Positions 34,281 through 42,587 of a DNA stretch of 64,000 nucleotides are shown one piece after another. The notes under the pieces are model-generated. The model was not told where the DNA came from and did no database searches. It worked only from the letters and a program-made list of their open reading frames with translations. Made by a program: the position numbers and the translations under genes. The DNA comes from Candidatus Avedoeria danica (lineage in GTDB: Bacteria > Chloroflexota > Anaerolineae > Epilineales > Epilineaceae). Position 1 is the first letter of the stretch. Every line of letters begins with the position of its first letter. The DNA is taken from the NCBI GenBank assembly GCA_016703025.1, contig JADJCV010000004.1:806001-870000 (forward strand), given 5' to 3'.

Positions 34281-35543
34281 ATGGATCCCCACGTTCCCGC
34301 CGCCTACTTGCGCGAACCCTATCGCACCAGCATCGAAACGACCGTCGCCGCACGCGGCGACGACGCGCGCGGCCCATGGATCGAGCTTGTGGACACCGTC
34401 CTCTACCCGGAAGGCGGCGGCCAGCCGTCCGACCGCGGCTTCGTCGACGGCCAGGCCGTCGCCGACGTGCAGCGGGTTGCGGGCGTCATCCGGCACGTCC
34501 TGGAAGCCGGGGCGGCATGCCCCGTGCCGAAGGCAGCGGTTCATGTCGAGCTGGACTGGGACCGCCGATTCGATCACATGCAGCAGCACACCGCACAGCA
34601 CGTGCTGACGGCGGTCGCCGCCGACCGATTCGGCTGGCTGACGACGGCGTTCCACCTCGGTCCGGACACGTCGGACATCGAGGTCGCCGTGCCCGAGCTC
34701 GGTCGGGACGGGCTCGAGGCGCTCGAGTCGGCTGTGGCGATCGAGCTGCGCGCGGCCCACGTCGTGGGGAGCACGTACGTCGATCCAGCGGACCTCGGCG
34801 GGCAGGGGGTTCGGTCCCGCGGCCTGCCAGAGGCGCACAGCGGTCCCGTCCGCCTCGTCTCGATCGGCACGCTGGACGTCGCGACGTGCGGCGGCACGCA
34901 CGTCGCCAACACGGCCGAAGTCGAGGCGCTGGCGCTCCTCGGGGCGGAACGGATGCGCGGCGGGGTGCGGCTGACGTGGGTGGCCGGCGGGCGGGTCCGG
35001 CGGCGCATGGCAGCGCACGAGGCGCGAACGGCGGTCCTCCGACGGACGCTCGGCGCCGCCGACGGCGCGCTCCTCGACGCGGTGGACGCGCAGATGGCTC
35101 GCCTGGCCGCGGCGGAGCGCCGGGCGGTTGACCTGGAGGCAGAGATCGTAAGGTCGACTGCCGAGCGGATCGCAGCGCCGCGAGACGCCGGGACGTGGGC
35201 CGAACCCCTGCCGGACGGCCCGCCGAGCGTGCTGACCGCCTACGAAGCGGACGCGCCGGCGGCGCGGCTGACGGCGATCGCGCGCGCCGTCACGGCGCTG
35301 CGGCCGGATAGCCTGATCGTCGTCGCCGGTGGGACGGAACCGGACGGGCGCGTCGTCATCGCGTCGGCCGCTTCCGCGGACGATCGACGCGTGCGCGCCG
35401 TTGCGGAAGCCGTGTTTGCGGTGCTCGACGGACGAGGCGGCGGGCGGAACGGCTTGTACCAAGGTTCGACGCCGTCGCCGGAACGGCTCCGTTCAGCGCC
35501 CGCGTCGCTGGCCGCGGCCGTACAGGCCGCCTGGTTGCGGTGA
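34281..35543 (+). CDS. AlaX-like alanyl-tRNA editing protein with DHHA1-type C-terminus
   Basis: A 420-residue stand-alone relative of the AlaRS editing half. The N-terminal beta domain reads LVDTVLYPEGGGQPSDRGFV. The zinc-dependent editing core has the HxxxH motif (QQHTAQHVLTA) and the CxxxH motif (ATCGGTHVANTAE) that bind the metal and hydrolyse Ser/Gly-tRNA-Ala. A coiled-coil segment near 265-300 and a C-terminal DHHA1-like domain ending GGGRNGLYQGSTP complete the type-II AlaX layout. It corrects mischarged tRNA-Ala. ATG 34281 is the start. The gene is divergent from rpiA with the 15-bp array between. AlaRS itself is not in the window. Confidence 0.92.
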   Translation: MDPHVPAAYLREPYRTSIETTVAARGDDARGPWIELVDTVLYPEGGGQPSDRGFVDGQAVADVQRVAGVIRHVLEAGAACPVPKAAVHVELDWDRRFDHMQQHTAQHVLTAVAADRFGWLTTAFHLGPDTSDIEVAVPELGRDGLEALESAVAIELRAAHVVGSTYVDPADLGGQGVRSRGLPEAHSGPVRLVSIGTLDVATCGGTHVANTAEVEALALLGAERMRGGVRLTWVAGGRVRRRMAAHEARTAVLRRTLGAADGALLDAVDAQMARLAAAERRAVDLEAEIVRSTAERIAAPRDAGTWAEPLPDGPPSVLTAYEADAPAARLTAIARAVTALRPDSLIVVAGGTEPDGRVVIASAASADDRRVRAVAEAVFAVLDGRGGGRNGLYQGSTPSPERLRSAPASLAAAVQAAWLR

Positions 35544-35669
35544 TTGCCAGGTTCCGGGAATTGCCTGGTTACGGTCAATGCCGTGCGGCGCCAACCCCAG
35601 TCGCGCGGCCAATCGCCCGCTCCGCTCGCGCGGAATCCGCCCGCGCTAGGCGCGCGTTTACGGTTTCTT

Positions 35670-35675
35670 TACAAT
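35670..35675 (+). promoter_or_regulatory. Candidate -10 element (TACAAT) for the exoprotein gene
   Basis: TACAAT lies in an AT-rich island, unlike the GC-rich surroundings, upstream of the 77-bp element and the exoprotein gene. No clear -35 at 17 bp was seen. Confidence 0.3.
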
Positions 35676-35726
35676 TTGGTCCGAAGCCTGACTAGCCTGC
35701 GGACAGCGCTTGGCGTTATGGCAGCC

Positions 35727-35803
35727 TAGTGCTCCACCACTGAACATGCTCGTGGCGGCCACCAGAGTAGGGAACCCCTGGAATCCACAGTGGTGGAGTA
35801 CTA
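35727..35803. repeat. 77-bp inverted-repeat element, copy 5
   Basis: The ends TAGTGCTCCACCACTG and CAGTGGTGGAGTACTA differ by one base as inverted repeats. CTAG is present at both ends (35726-35729 and 35801-35804), as expected of a target duplication. The core differs from copy 1 at a single place (CCCTGGAA versus CCCTAGAA). It is the only location not starting on the stop of a convincing gene. Confidence 0.92.
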
Positions 35804-35939
35804 GTGCGACATCCGGACGGGGCAAGTCCGTCGTGCGCCCGCTGCCGGCGCCGTTGCCGCATGTCCTGAGACGGTGCCCCCGCTTCCCGATCGCCCGTTC
35901 TTGGCGACCCGGTCCGACCCACACAGAAAGAGGCTCCCG

Positions 35940-37244
35940 ATGCTCCGACCCACCGCGTGGCGTGTGCTGCGTCTGATGTTACCCGTGGCACTTGTCGGCG
36001 CTGTCAGCGCCGGCGCAACGCCATGGCACGGGCTCTCGGCTCCGGCCTTCGCGATGCCGCAGCAGCAGACCGTTCAAGCGGCGACCGGCATCGGCGCGTC
36101 GATGCACGACAACGCCCTGACGTGGCGGACGACGCCGTCGACCGTCGTGCAGGCGCAATTGCGCGAGGGGACGACGGTGCGCGCCAACGGGCAGCCGAGC
36201 GTATCGGATGCGCAGGGGTTCGTCCGGATCCAGTTCGGTGGTGCGGGGGGCGGCATGGGCGGCGGCGGCAACAACCGCGGGCCGTTCATCAACAGCGGCT
36301 ACACGATCGCCCTCACGCCCCAGGGCGCAGCCGAGCAGACCGCGGCCGTGCCCGACCTGGCGGCCGACATCGATATCGACGGCGACAAGGTCGTCGGCAA
36401 GGCGCCGGCCGGCGCCAGCGTCGACGTCGTGCTGAACGCCGGGCCGAACGTGACGGCGGCGATGACGAACACCGTCACCGCTGCGGCGGACGGGACGTTC
36501 AGCACCTCGTTTTCCGGGCGTGACCTCGTCGCCGGCCACGGCGGCCAGGCGACGATCACGACCGCGGACGGCAACACGTTCTCGGCCCGCTACGTGGCCC
36601 TCAACGCCACGGCGGCCATCGGCGCGCGTTCGATCAGCGGGTCGGTGACGCCGGGCGACAGGGTGAACGTCGGCTTCAGCGCCCCGGATGGGGCCGCGCG
36701 CGGCCGTGGTCAGGTCGCCACCGTGCGGCCGACGGCCAACTGGAACGTTGCGGCCGGCGGGGGCGGGGGCGGCGGCGGCGGCGGTGGGCCGACCGCTCTG
36801 CAGCCGCTGCGCGTCGGCGACACCGTCACCGTGACGGTGACGAGCGCCCTTCCCGGTGGCACCCGCACGCTGCGTGGCGTCGCGCCGGCGGTGTACATCG
36901 ATCAGGTGTCGACTTCGGATCGCAAGGTGGTCGGCCGCGCGCCGGCCGGCATGAAGGTGACGGTCGAGGCACTCTCGCCGTTCGGCGGCACGCCGCCCAC
37001 GGCCACGGCGACGTCCGCGGCCGACGGCACGTTCAACGCGACGATGCCGGGCACGGACCCGATCGGACCGGGCTGGCGCATCCGCGTCGGCGTCGAGGTG
37101 GCACCGGGCCTCACGATCGTGACGATCGACGCGATCGAACAGGTCCGCGTCGGGATCCACACGAGCCAGGTGACGGGCGTGGCGGACCCAGGCACGCTCG
37201 TCACCGTCGCTGCGCGCCGCCAACGGCACGCAGAAGGCCGTTGA
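35940..37244 (+). CDS. Large repeat-rich exoprotein, N-terminal part (frameshifted)
   Basis: The first 434 residues of a very large secreted protein. The signal peptide spans about residues 8-35 (LRLMLPVALVGAVSAGATPWHG, Ala-rich end at APAFA). The mature part repeats a roughly 100-residue beta-sandwich whose strands recur as VVGKAPAGASVDVVL and VVGRAPAGMKVTVEAL, each followed by ADGTFxxxxxG. A run of eleven Gly is coded near 36760-36785. It ends in a nonsense tail (AARRQRHAEGR) because the frame slips by one near 37205. The downstream frame continues the same fold (LRAANGTQKAVDDDVSNNAGAY), so the two parts were one gene. Either a natural mutation or an assembly error in the run GTCGCTGCGCGCCGCC is possible. 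Confidence 0.8.
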   Translation: MLRPTAWRVLRLMLPVALVGAVSAGATPWHGLSAPAFAMPQQQTVQAATGIGASMHDNALTWRTTPSTVVQAQLREGTTVRANGQPSVSDAQGFVRIQFGGAGGGMGGGGNNRGPFINSGYTIALTPQGAAEQTAAVPDLAADIDIDGDKVVGKAPAGASVDVVLNAGPNVTAAMTNTVTAAADGTFSTSFSGRDLVAGHGGQATITTADGNTFSARYVALNATAAIGARSISGSVTPGDRVNVGFSAPDGAARGRGQVATVRPTANWNVAAGGGGGGGGGGGPTALQPLRVGDTVTVTVTSALPGGTRTLRGVAPAVYIDQVSTSDRKVVGRAPAGMKVTVEALSPFGGTPPTATATSAADGTFNATMPGTDPIGPGWRIRVGVEVAPGLTIVTIDAIEQVRVGIHTSQVTGVADPGTLVTVAARRQRHAEGR

Positions 37245-37326
37245 CGACGATGTCTCGAACAACGCCGGCGCGTACGGCGTCGGCTTCGGCGGGGCGAACG
37301 CGATCGCCATCGGCGACCGCGTCGAG

Positions 37327-39786
37327 GTGAACTTCGTGGCGGGCGATCCGATCATCATCCCGGTGGGCAACGTCACGGCGATGACGGACAAGGCGTCCGA
37401 CCGCGTGTCCGGCGAAGCGCCGGCCGGCACGACGGTGACGGTGTCGCGCCAGCAAGGCGGCCAGACGACCCGCAAGACCGTGCCCGTGGATGCTTCAGGC
37501 CAATACGTGGCCGACTTTGCCGGCACGCTGGACATCGACGACCCGATGGCGGGCGAGGTGGCGGTTCGCCTGCTGAGCGGTCATGAGCTCGTCTCGTCGT
37601 GGGCGGCGGTGCGGATGTCGCTGGAGATCAACGACACGTTCGTCAGCGGCAACGGACCCACCAGCCGCTCGGCGAGCCTGCAGCTGGTGGACAACAAGGG
37701 CGTCGTCGTGGCGACGGGCGTGGCGAATATCGGCGGCGGCGGCGGCGGTCCCGGCGGCGGCGGTGCGGGCGGCTTCGGCGGCAACTGGTTCGTCAACCTG
37801 ACCGACACGACCGACCAGCCCGTGCGGATCCAGGTCGGGGACACGCTGCGCGCGACGGTGGGCGACGACATGTTCAACCTCGTCGTGCCCGAACTGCGCG
37901 GCGTCGCGTTCGTGGCCGATGACCTCGTGAACGGCGTCACGTCGCCGGCCAAGACGGTCGGCATCGATGTCGTCCGGCCGCTTGTGGGCGACGATGCGAC
38001 GGCCGAGACCGTTTCGGACGGCACCGGCAACTTCAGCCACAGCTTCAGCGGTACCTTCGACCTGCAGCACAACGACAGCATCACGTTCAACATCGACGAG
38101 GGCGGGCACACGATCCTCAGCCAGATCTTCGTGCCCGGTCTGCGCCTCGACCTCGACACCGGCACGCTCGTCGGGTCGTGGCGGCCGCTGGCGGACGTCG
38201 CGATCACCGTCCTCTCGGGTGGCCGGACGCTGTACACCGGCTCGGCCAAGACGGACGTCGACGCGATCTTCTCCGTGACGATGGTCGACGGCACGGGCGA
38301 GCGCGTTCGCCCCAAGCAAGGCGATGTCGTCCGCGTCGTGCCGGCCGGCGCACCGGCCGAGACGCTCGAGATGACGATCCCGGAGCTCAGCGTGGCGTTC
38401 GACGAGGAGGCGAACAGCGTCTCCGGCCGGGCGACGCCCGGCGGCCACCTCGAGCTGAACGTCGGCGACGCGATCGCGCGGCCGGTCATCGGCGGTGGCC
38501 CCGGCATGGGCGGGGGCGGCTTCGGCGGCAACCGCAACGCCGAACCGACGATCAATGCCGACGGGACGTGGACGCAGAGCTTCCAGCCGCCGTACAACGT
38601 CCAGCCCGGCTCACGGGCCAATCTGATCTACCGCGTCCCGATTGGGCACCGTGTCTCGATGACCCGCTACGTGCCGATCCTCGTCGCCCAGCACGGCGGC
38701 AGCCACGCCTGCGGCCTCGTCGGGACGCCGCGCGACGCCGTGACGGCGGACCTGAACGACGCCGGCGGCGCGTCGCTCGGCCACGCCGAGGGTCCGGCCG
38801 GCTACAACTCGCAGTTCGACTTCGAGCTCGCCAAGGGCGGGACGCCGGTCACGACGGCCGCGGGTCAGATCGTCAAGGCCAAGCTCGGCACGAAGGACGT
38901 CAGCGTCACGCTGCCCGCACTCACGGTCTCGGTGAACTGGACGACCGGCCAACTCACCGGCACGCTACCGGCCGGTACGATCGTCCTGCGCAAGTTCCCG
39001 GCCGGCGGGTGCCTCGACCTCACCGGCGGCGGCCCCGGCGGCGGTGGCGGGGCCGTGCAGTTCGCGCTCACGAACGCCCAGGGCCGGTTCCAGTTCCAGC
39101 CGATCCCCGGCTTCCAGCGCGACCCGGGCGACGGCTTCGAGATCGGGCTGTTCACGGCCGACGGCCACTACGTCTACCGCCACGCCTACCGTGCGCGCGG
39201 CGAGGTCTATGTCCACACGGACCGCGTCACCGGCCAGGCGCTGCCCTCGAGCCCGGTCGTCGTGACGGTCAAGGCGGCGGACGGCACCACACGCGGCAGC
39301 GCGGCCGGTGTCGCCAACGCCGCCGGACGGTTCGACGTCCGCGTGAAGGACGCCGGCGGTCAGGCGCTGTCGTTGGAGCCCGGCATGACGGTCCACCTCG
39401 AGGCCAGCGGCGACACGGCGGACATCGCGGTCGAAGAACTGGACTTCGACTGGAGCCCCGGCCCCGCCAGCACGATCCGCGGCACGACGACGGCCGACCG
39501 TCAGATCCGCGTCTACCTGCGGCTTGCGAGTGGGCGGACGATCGGCTTCGATCGCGGCTCGGACCCGTCCGGCGCGTTCAGCTTCGGCGTCGGCGACGTG
39601 CCGCCGCGGGCGGACTGGTCGATGGCCGACGTGACCGGCGTCCGGATCGAGACGGACACCACCAACGGCCATATCCTCGTGGCCGAAACCGGCGACTCCG
39701 TCGGCCCGGTCCCGACACCGACGCGACCGCCGACGACGGGCGGCAACCAGATCTACCTGCCCTTCGGCTACCGCTACAAACGCTGA
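37327..39786 (+). CDS. Large repeat-rich exoprotein, C-terminal part (frameshifted continuation)
   Basis: This frame carries the rest of the exoprotein; its coding character actually starts near 37205, in the +1 frame relative to the N-terminal part, and the GTG 37327 is only the first available start. It has more copies of the Ig-like repeat (VSGEAPAGTTVTV; VSGRATPGGHLELNV; ADGTWTQSFQ), Gly-rich loops (GGGGGPGGGGAGGFGG), and a late region with VRVKDAGGQALSLEPG. The end is typical of Chloroflexota exoproteins: a Pro/Thr spacer (PVPTPTRPPTTGG) then NQIYLPFGYRYKR. It is probably a cell-surface or matrix protein of about 1280 residues when whole. A perfect hairpin follows the stop. Confidence 0.8.
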   Translation: MNFVAGDPIIIPVGNVTAMTDKASDRVSGEAPAGTTVTVSRQQGGQTTRKTVPVDASGQYVADFAGTLDIDDPMAGEVAVRLLSGHELVSSWAAVRMSLEINDTFVSGNGPTSRSASLQLVDNKGVVVATGVANIGGGGGGPGGGGAGGFGGNWFVNLTDTTDQPVRIQVGDTLRATVGDDMFNLVVPELRGVAFVADDLVNGVTSPAKTVGIDVVRPLVGDDATAETVSDGTGNFSHSFSGTFDLQHNDSITFNIDEGGHTILSQIFVPGLRLDLDTGTLVGSWRPLADVAITVLSGGRTLYTGSAKTDVDAIFSVTMVDGTGERVRPKQGDVVRVVPAGAPAETLEMTIPELSVAFDEEANSVSGRATPGGHLELNVGDAIARPVIGGGPGMGGGGFGGNRNAEPTINADGTWTQSFQPPYNVQPGSRANLIYRVPIGHRVSMTRYVPILVAQHGGSHACGLVGTPRDAVTADLNDAGGASLGHAEGPAGYNSQFDFELAKGGTPVTTAAGQIVKAKLGTKDVSVTLPALTVSVNWTTGQLTGTLPAGTIVLRKFPAGGCLDLTGGGPGGGGGAVQFALTNAQGRFQFQPIPGFQRDPGDGFEIGLFTADGHYVYRHAYRARGEVYVHTDRVTGQALPSSPVVVTVKAADGTTRGSAAGVANAAGRFDVRVKDAGGQALSLEPGMTVHLEASGDTADIAVEELDFDWSPGPASTIRGTTTADRQIRVYLRLASGRTIGFDRGSDPSGAFSFGVGDVPPRADWSMADVTGVRIETDTTNGHILVAETGDSVGPVPTPTRPPTTGGNQIYLPFGYRYKR

Positions 39787-39814
39787 TCGCGCAGCGCGAT
39801 CGCGCAACCGCGCA

Positions 39815-39863
39815 GCGAACAAGAATGGGCCGGCGCCACGTGCGCCGGCCCATTCTTGTTCGC
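39815..39863. terminator. Perfect 22-bp hairpin after the exoprotein gene
   Basis: Bases 39815-39836 and 39842-39863 are perfectly complementary around a five-base loop (CACGT). The stem contains CAAGAATGGGCC. It lies 29 bp after the exoprotein stop. There is no U tract on either strand, so it may terminate or protect the transcript by structure alone. A CGCGATCGCG palindrome lies just before it. Confidence 0.75.
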
Positions 39864-39924
39864 TCGATGATCGCCTTGTCGGCGTGTTCGTCGCGATGAC
39901 GCGAACGCGGTCTCAAGCCCGCCC

Positions 39925-40020
39925 GTTGTGCCGACGGAGAGTTGTGCCGACGGAGGGTTGTGCCGACGAAGCGCTGTGCCGACGGCAAGTTGGGCCGACG
40001 GCAAGTTGGGCCGACGGCAA
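39925..40020. repeat. Six-unit 16-bp tandem array after glutamate dehydrogenase
   Basis: Six contiguous 16-bp units grade from GTTGTGCCGACGGAGA through GCTGTGCCGACGGCAA to two identical GTTGGGCCGACGGCAA, followed by a decayed partial unit that runs into the gdhA stop at 40029. A period of 16 is not a multiple of three, so it does not encode a simple peptide repeat. There are no spacers. Confidence 0.88.
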
Positions 40021-40028
40021 ATCGTGCC

Positions 40029-41441
40029 TTACGGAAAGATGCCGAGTTCCGAGTAGCACAACGCGATCTTGTCGATCGCGCTGACGAACGACGCCGTTCG
40101 CAGGTCCGGGCAACCCTTGCGCTCGTGCTGAATGCGCCGGATCTGGCGATAGGCATCGACCATGGTGTCCTCGAGGCCGGACTGGACGATGTCCTCCTCC
40201 GAAGCGCCCTTGGCCAGCGCCCGGATCTCGATCTCGGAAAGACGCTTCTCGGTCATCGACTCCATCGCCTGCAGCAGGCCGCGGTACGCCGACTCTTCGA
40301 AGCGTCGCTCCATTCGGCCGAAGCGGACGTGCGAAAGGTTCTTGAGCCACTCGAAGTAGCTCACGACGACGCCGCCGGCGTTCAGGTAGGAGTCCGGGAT
40401 GACGAGCACGCCGCGTTCGGCCAGCATCTCGCTGGCGCGCGACGTCGTCGGGCCGTTGGCGCCCTCGGCGATGATCTTGGCCTGGATCCGCGGCGCGTTC
40501 TCCTCGGTGATCTGGTTTTCGAGCGCGGCCGGCACCAGGATGTCGCACGGCAGCTCGAGCGCATCGAGGGAATGCGCGATGTACGTGCTGCCCGGAAAGT
40601 TCGCCACCGAGCCCGTGGCCGCGCGATGGGCGATGAGCGCCCGCACATCCAGCCCGTCCGGGTTGTGCACCGCGCCCTCGCGCTCGGCGACGGCGACGAT
40701 GACGGCCCCTCCGTCCTGCAGGAACTGCGACGCATGGGAGCCGACGTTGCCGAGCCCCTGCACGATGACGCGCTTGCCGGACAGGCCGACCGTCAGGCCG
40801 AGCCGCGCCATGTCCTCGGGCACGTCACACGCCTCGCGCACCCCGAAGTAGACGCCGCGGCCCGTGGCCTCGGTTCGGCCGCGAATCCCGCCCTGCGCGA
40901 CCGGCTTGCCGGTGACGCAGCCAAGCGCGTTCAGTTCGCCCGGGACCATCGCCATGTACGTGTCGGCGATCCACGACATCTCGCGCGGGCCCGTCCCGAA
41001 GTCGGGCGCCGGGACGTCGACGCCCGGGCCGATGAAGTTCTTCTTGACGAGCTCGAACGTGTAGCGGCGCGTGATCCGCTCGAGCTCACGATCGGAGTAA
41101 TTGTGGCGGTTGATCCGGATGCCGCCCTTGGCGCCGCCGAACGGGACGTCGACGATCGCGCACTTGTAGCTCATCAGCGCCGCAAGCGCCATCACCTCGT
41201 CCTCGTTCACGGCGTCGGCGAAGCGGATGCCGCCCTTGGTGGGCTGCTTGTGGTGGCTGTGCTCGACGCGCCAGGCGTGGATGGACTCGATCGAGCCATC
41301 ATCGCGCTTGAGGGGAAACGTCATGTGATAGACGCTGTTGCACTGCTTGATCAGCGACAAGAGCGTTTCGCTGTGATCGGTCAGCGCAGCGGCACGATCG
41401 AAGTTGCGGTTGACCTGGTCGAAGAAGCTGATCTGGCTCAT
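40029..41441 (-). CDS. Glutamate (Leu/Phe/Glu/Val-type) dehydrogenase
   Basis: A 470-residue NAD(P)-dependent oxidoreductase that deaminates glutamate to 2-oxoglutarate. The dimerisation/substrate domain has KGGIRFADAVNEDEVMALAALMSYKCAIVDVPFGGAKGGI with the catalytic Lys and GPGVDVPAPDFGTG with the Asp. The Rossmann domain has VIVQGLGNVGSHASQFLQDGGA, then ILVPAALENQITEENAPRI and AEGANGPTTSRA, VLVIPDSYLNAGGVVVSYFEW. ATG 41441 (MSQISFFDQ) is chosen because AAGGTG lies eight bases upstream; GTG 41453 would add four residues. The stop runs into the 16-bp tandem array. Length fits the hexameric GDH class. Confidence 0.96.
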   Translation of the reverse strand: MSQISFFDQVNRNFDRAAALTDHSETLLSLIKQCNSVYHMTFPLKRDDGSIESIHAWRVEHSHHKQPTKGGIRFADAVNEDEVMALAALMSYKCAIVDVPFGGAKGGIRINRHNYSDRELERITRRYTFELVKKNFIGPGVDVPAPDFGTGPREMSWIADTYMAMVPGELNALGCVTGKPVAQGGIRGRTEATGRGVYFGVREACDVPEDMARLGLTVGLSGKRVIVQGLGNVGSHASQFLQDGGAVIVAVAEREGAVHNPDGLDVRALIAHRAATGSVANFPGSTYIAHSLDALELPCDILVPAALENQITEENAPRIQAKIIAEGANGPTTSRASEMLAERGVLVIPDSYLNAGGVVVSYFEWLKNLSHVRFGRMERRFEESAYRGLLQAMESMTEKRLSEIEIRALAKGASEEDIVQSGLEDTMVDAYRQIRRIQHERKGCPDLRTASFVSAIDKIALCYSELGIFP

Positions 41442-41678
41442 GGATGGGGTCACCTTGTGGCGGGGTCACCGTATGGCGGGCGGGTCCGTCGACCCGACTG
41501 TCCACCCGCGCGCGCGTTGGGTGAACGCGCTGGGACGGGGCGCTGGGTGAACATGATCAGCGCCAGGCAATGCCCGGCGCCGCGCCTGAGTGTATGCCAA
41601 TCGCCGCCGCCGGCAAGGTGCCGCGGCGGCACGGTCGGCCCAACGGACCGCCCGCCGCCGCGGCACCGCGACGTTCGT

Positions 41679-42398
41679 TCATGCCTCGCCGGCGAGGTCG
41701 ATCTTGATGAGCACGTTGTCGCGCACGAGATCGTCCGGCTGGCCCGGATACCGGATCTCCCAGTCCTGGCGATTCACGGAGAACTCCGCCTTGGCCTTGA
41801 CCGTCTTTTCGGCGACTTCGACCGTCGCAGGAAACGAGACCTGGCGCGCGATTCCGCGGATCGTGAGATCGCCCGTCACGGTGTGCGTGGCGCCGGCCTC
41901 GCCGCCCTCGACGATCGCCGTCGAAACGAACGTCGCCGCCGGGTGGGTCTCGACATCGAAAAAGCTGTCGCTGCGCAGGTGCTTCTCCAAGCGCTCGTTG
42001 CCGCCAGCGGTGGCGTCACAGCCGACAGTGTTCACATCGACGGTGAACGAGAGCTTGGCCGTCGCGACGGTGCCGTCGCCGGGATCGAGCGTGCCGTCCC
42101 AAGTGGAAAAGACGCAGTCGTGGGTGCGCGTGATCTTGCTGGCCACGAAGCCGATCGAGCCGGAAAGGGCGACCACGCCGACCGGTGCGGCCCCGTCGAC
42201 CGCCGCAGCTGCAACATCCGGCGCGGCCTCCTCGACCGGCGCCACGAGCGCGACCTCGGGGTTTGCCGACGGCGCAACGACCGTGGGCCCGGAGGAGACC
42301 TGGGCGGCGGGCGCGTCGTCGGCGGGGTTGGGCGCGCATGCGCCCGCGGCAATGAGGAGTGCGGTGCCGGCAGCCCAGGTGAATCGTCGAATCGTCAT
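41679..42398 (-). CDS. YceI-like exported protein
   Basis: A 239-residue YceI-domain protein. The N-terminal signal (RRFTWAAGTALLIAAGAC) may end in a non-standard lipobox (AGAC), so lipidation is possible but not sure. A low-complexity Ala/Pro/Val spacer of about 65 residues follows. The YceI lipocalin-like barrel covers about 75-235: ALSGSIGFVASKITRTHDCVF, VATAKLSFTVDVNTV, LEKHLRSDSFFDVETHPAATF, TVTGDLTIRGIARQVSFPATV and VNRQDWEIRYPGQPDDLVRDNVLIKIDL. These barrels bind polyisoprenoid-like lipids. The gene stands alone, divergent from the PhoX-like gene. Confidence 0.93.
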   Translation of the reverse strand: MTIRRFTWAAGTALLIAAGACAPNPADDAPAAQVSSGPTVVAPSANPEVALVAPVEEAAPDVAAAAVDGAAPVGVVALSGSIGFVASKITRTHDCVFSTWDGTLDPGDGTVATAKLSFTVDVNTVGCDATAGGNERLEKHLRSDSFFDVETHPAATFVSTAIVEGGEAGATHTVTGDLTIRGIARQVSFPATVEVAEKTVKAKAEFSVNRQDWEIRYPGQPDDLVRDNVLIKIDLAGEA

Positions 42399-42587
42399 GT
42401 TGGAGACAGCCTTTCGTCCGTAGGGGCGGAGAAAGTGCGTTGACCGGCGTTTCGCACGCGCCTAAACTTCGTGCCGCCGGCCGAGCCTGGAATGATAGCG
42501 ACCGCCCTCGCGGGTCGCATACTTCCACGTTCGATCGCCCCGCCGCCTCGCCGCCCAACCGCCCCACCGCATGGACGACAGCGCCCG

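Larger units (their letters stand above)
35544..35939. other. Intergenic region before the large exoprotein gene
   Basis: These 396 bp contain short direct repeats near 35545-35585 (GGTT-type runs with GCCAGG/GCCTGG), an AT-rich patch at 35657-35680, a CTAG at 35691 and the 77-bp element at 35727. The final 135 bp hold nothing recognisable except a purine-rich stretch (AGAAAGAGG) before the ATG at 35940. The 61-residue frame that ends on the element's TAG has no support as a gene. Confidence 0.6.

Noticed and set aside
32267..35131. 954-residue plus-strand frame
   Set aside because: It crosses GT4, rpiA and the 15-bp array antisense and has no recognisable domain.
35544..35729. 61-residue gene ending on the element at 35727
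   Set aside because: It has no ribosome site and no recognisable features, and its stop is supplied by the element.
39942..42443. 833-residue plus-strand frame
   Set aside because: It starts within the 16-bp array and is antisense to glutamate dehydrogenase and the YceI gene, both of which are certain.
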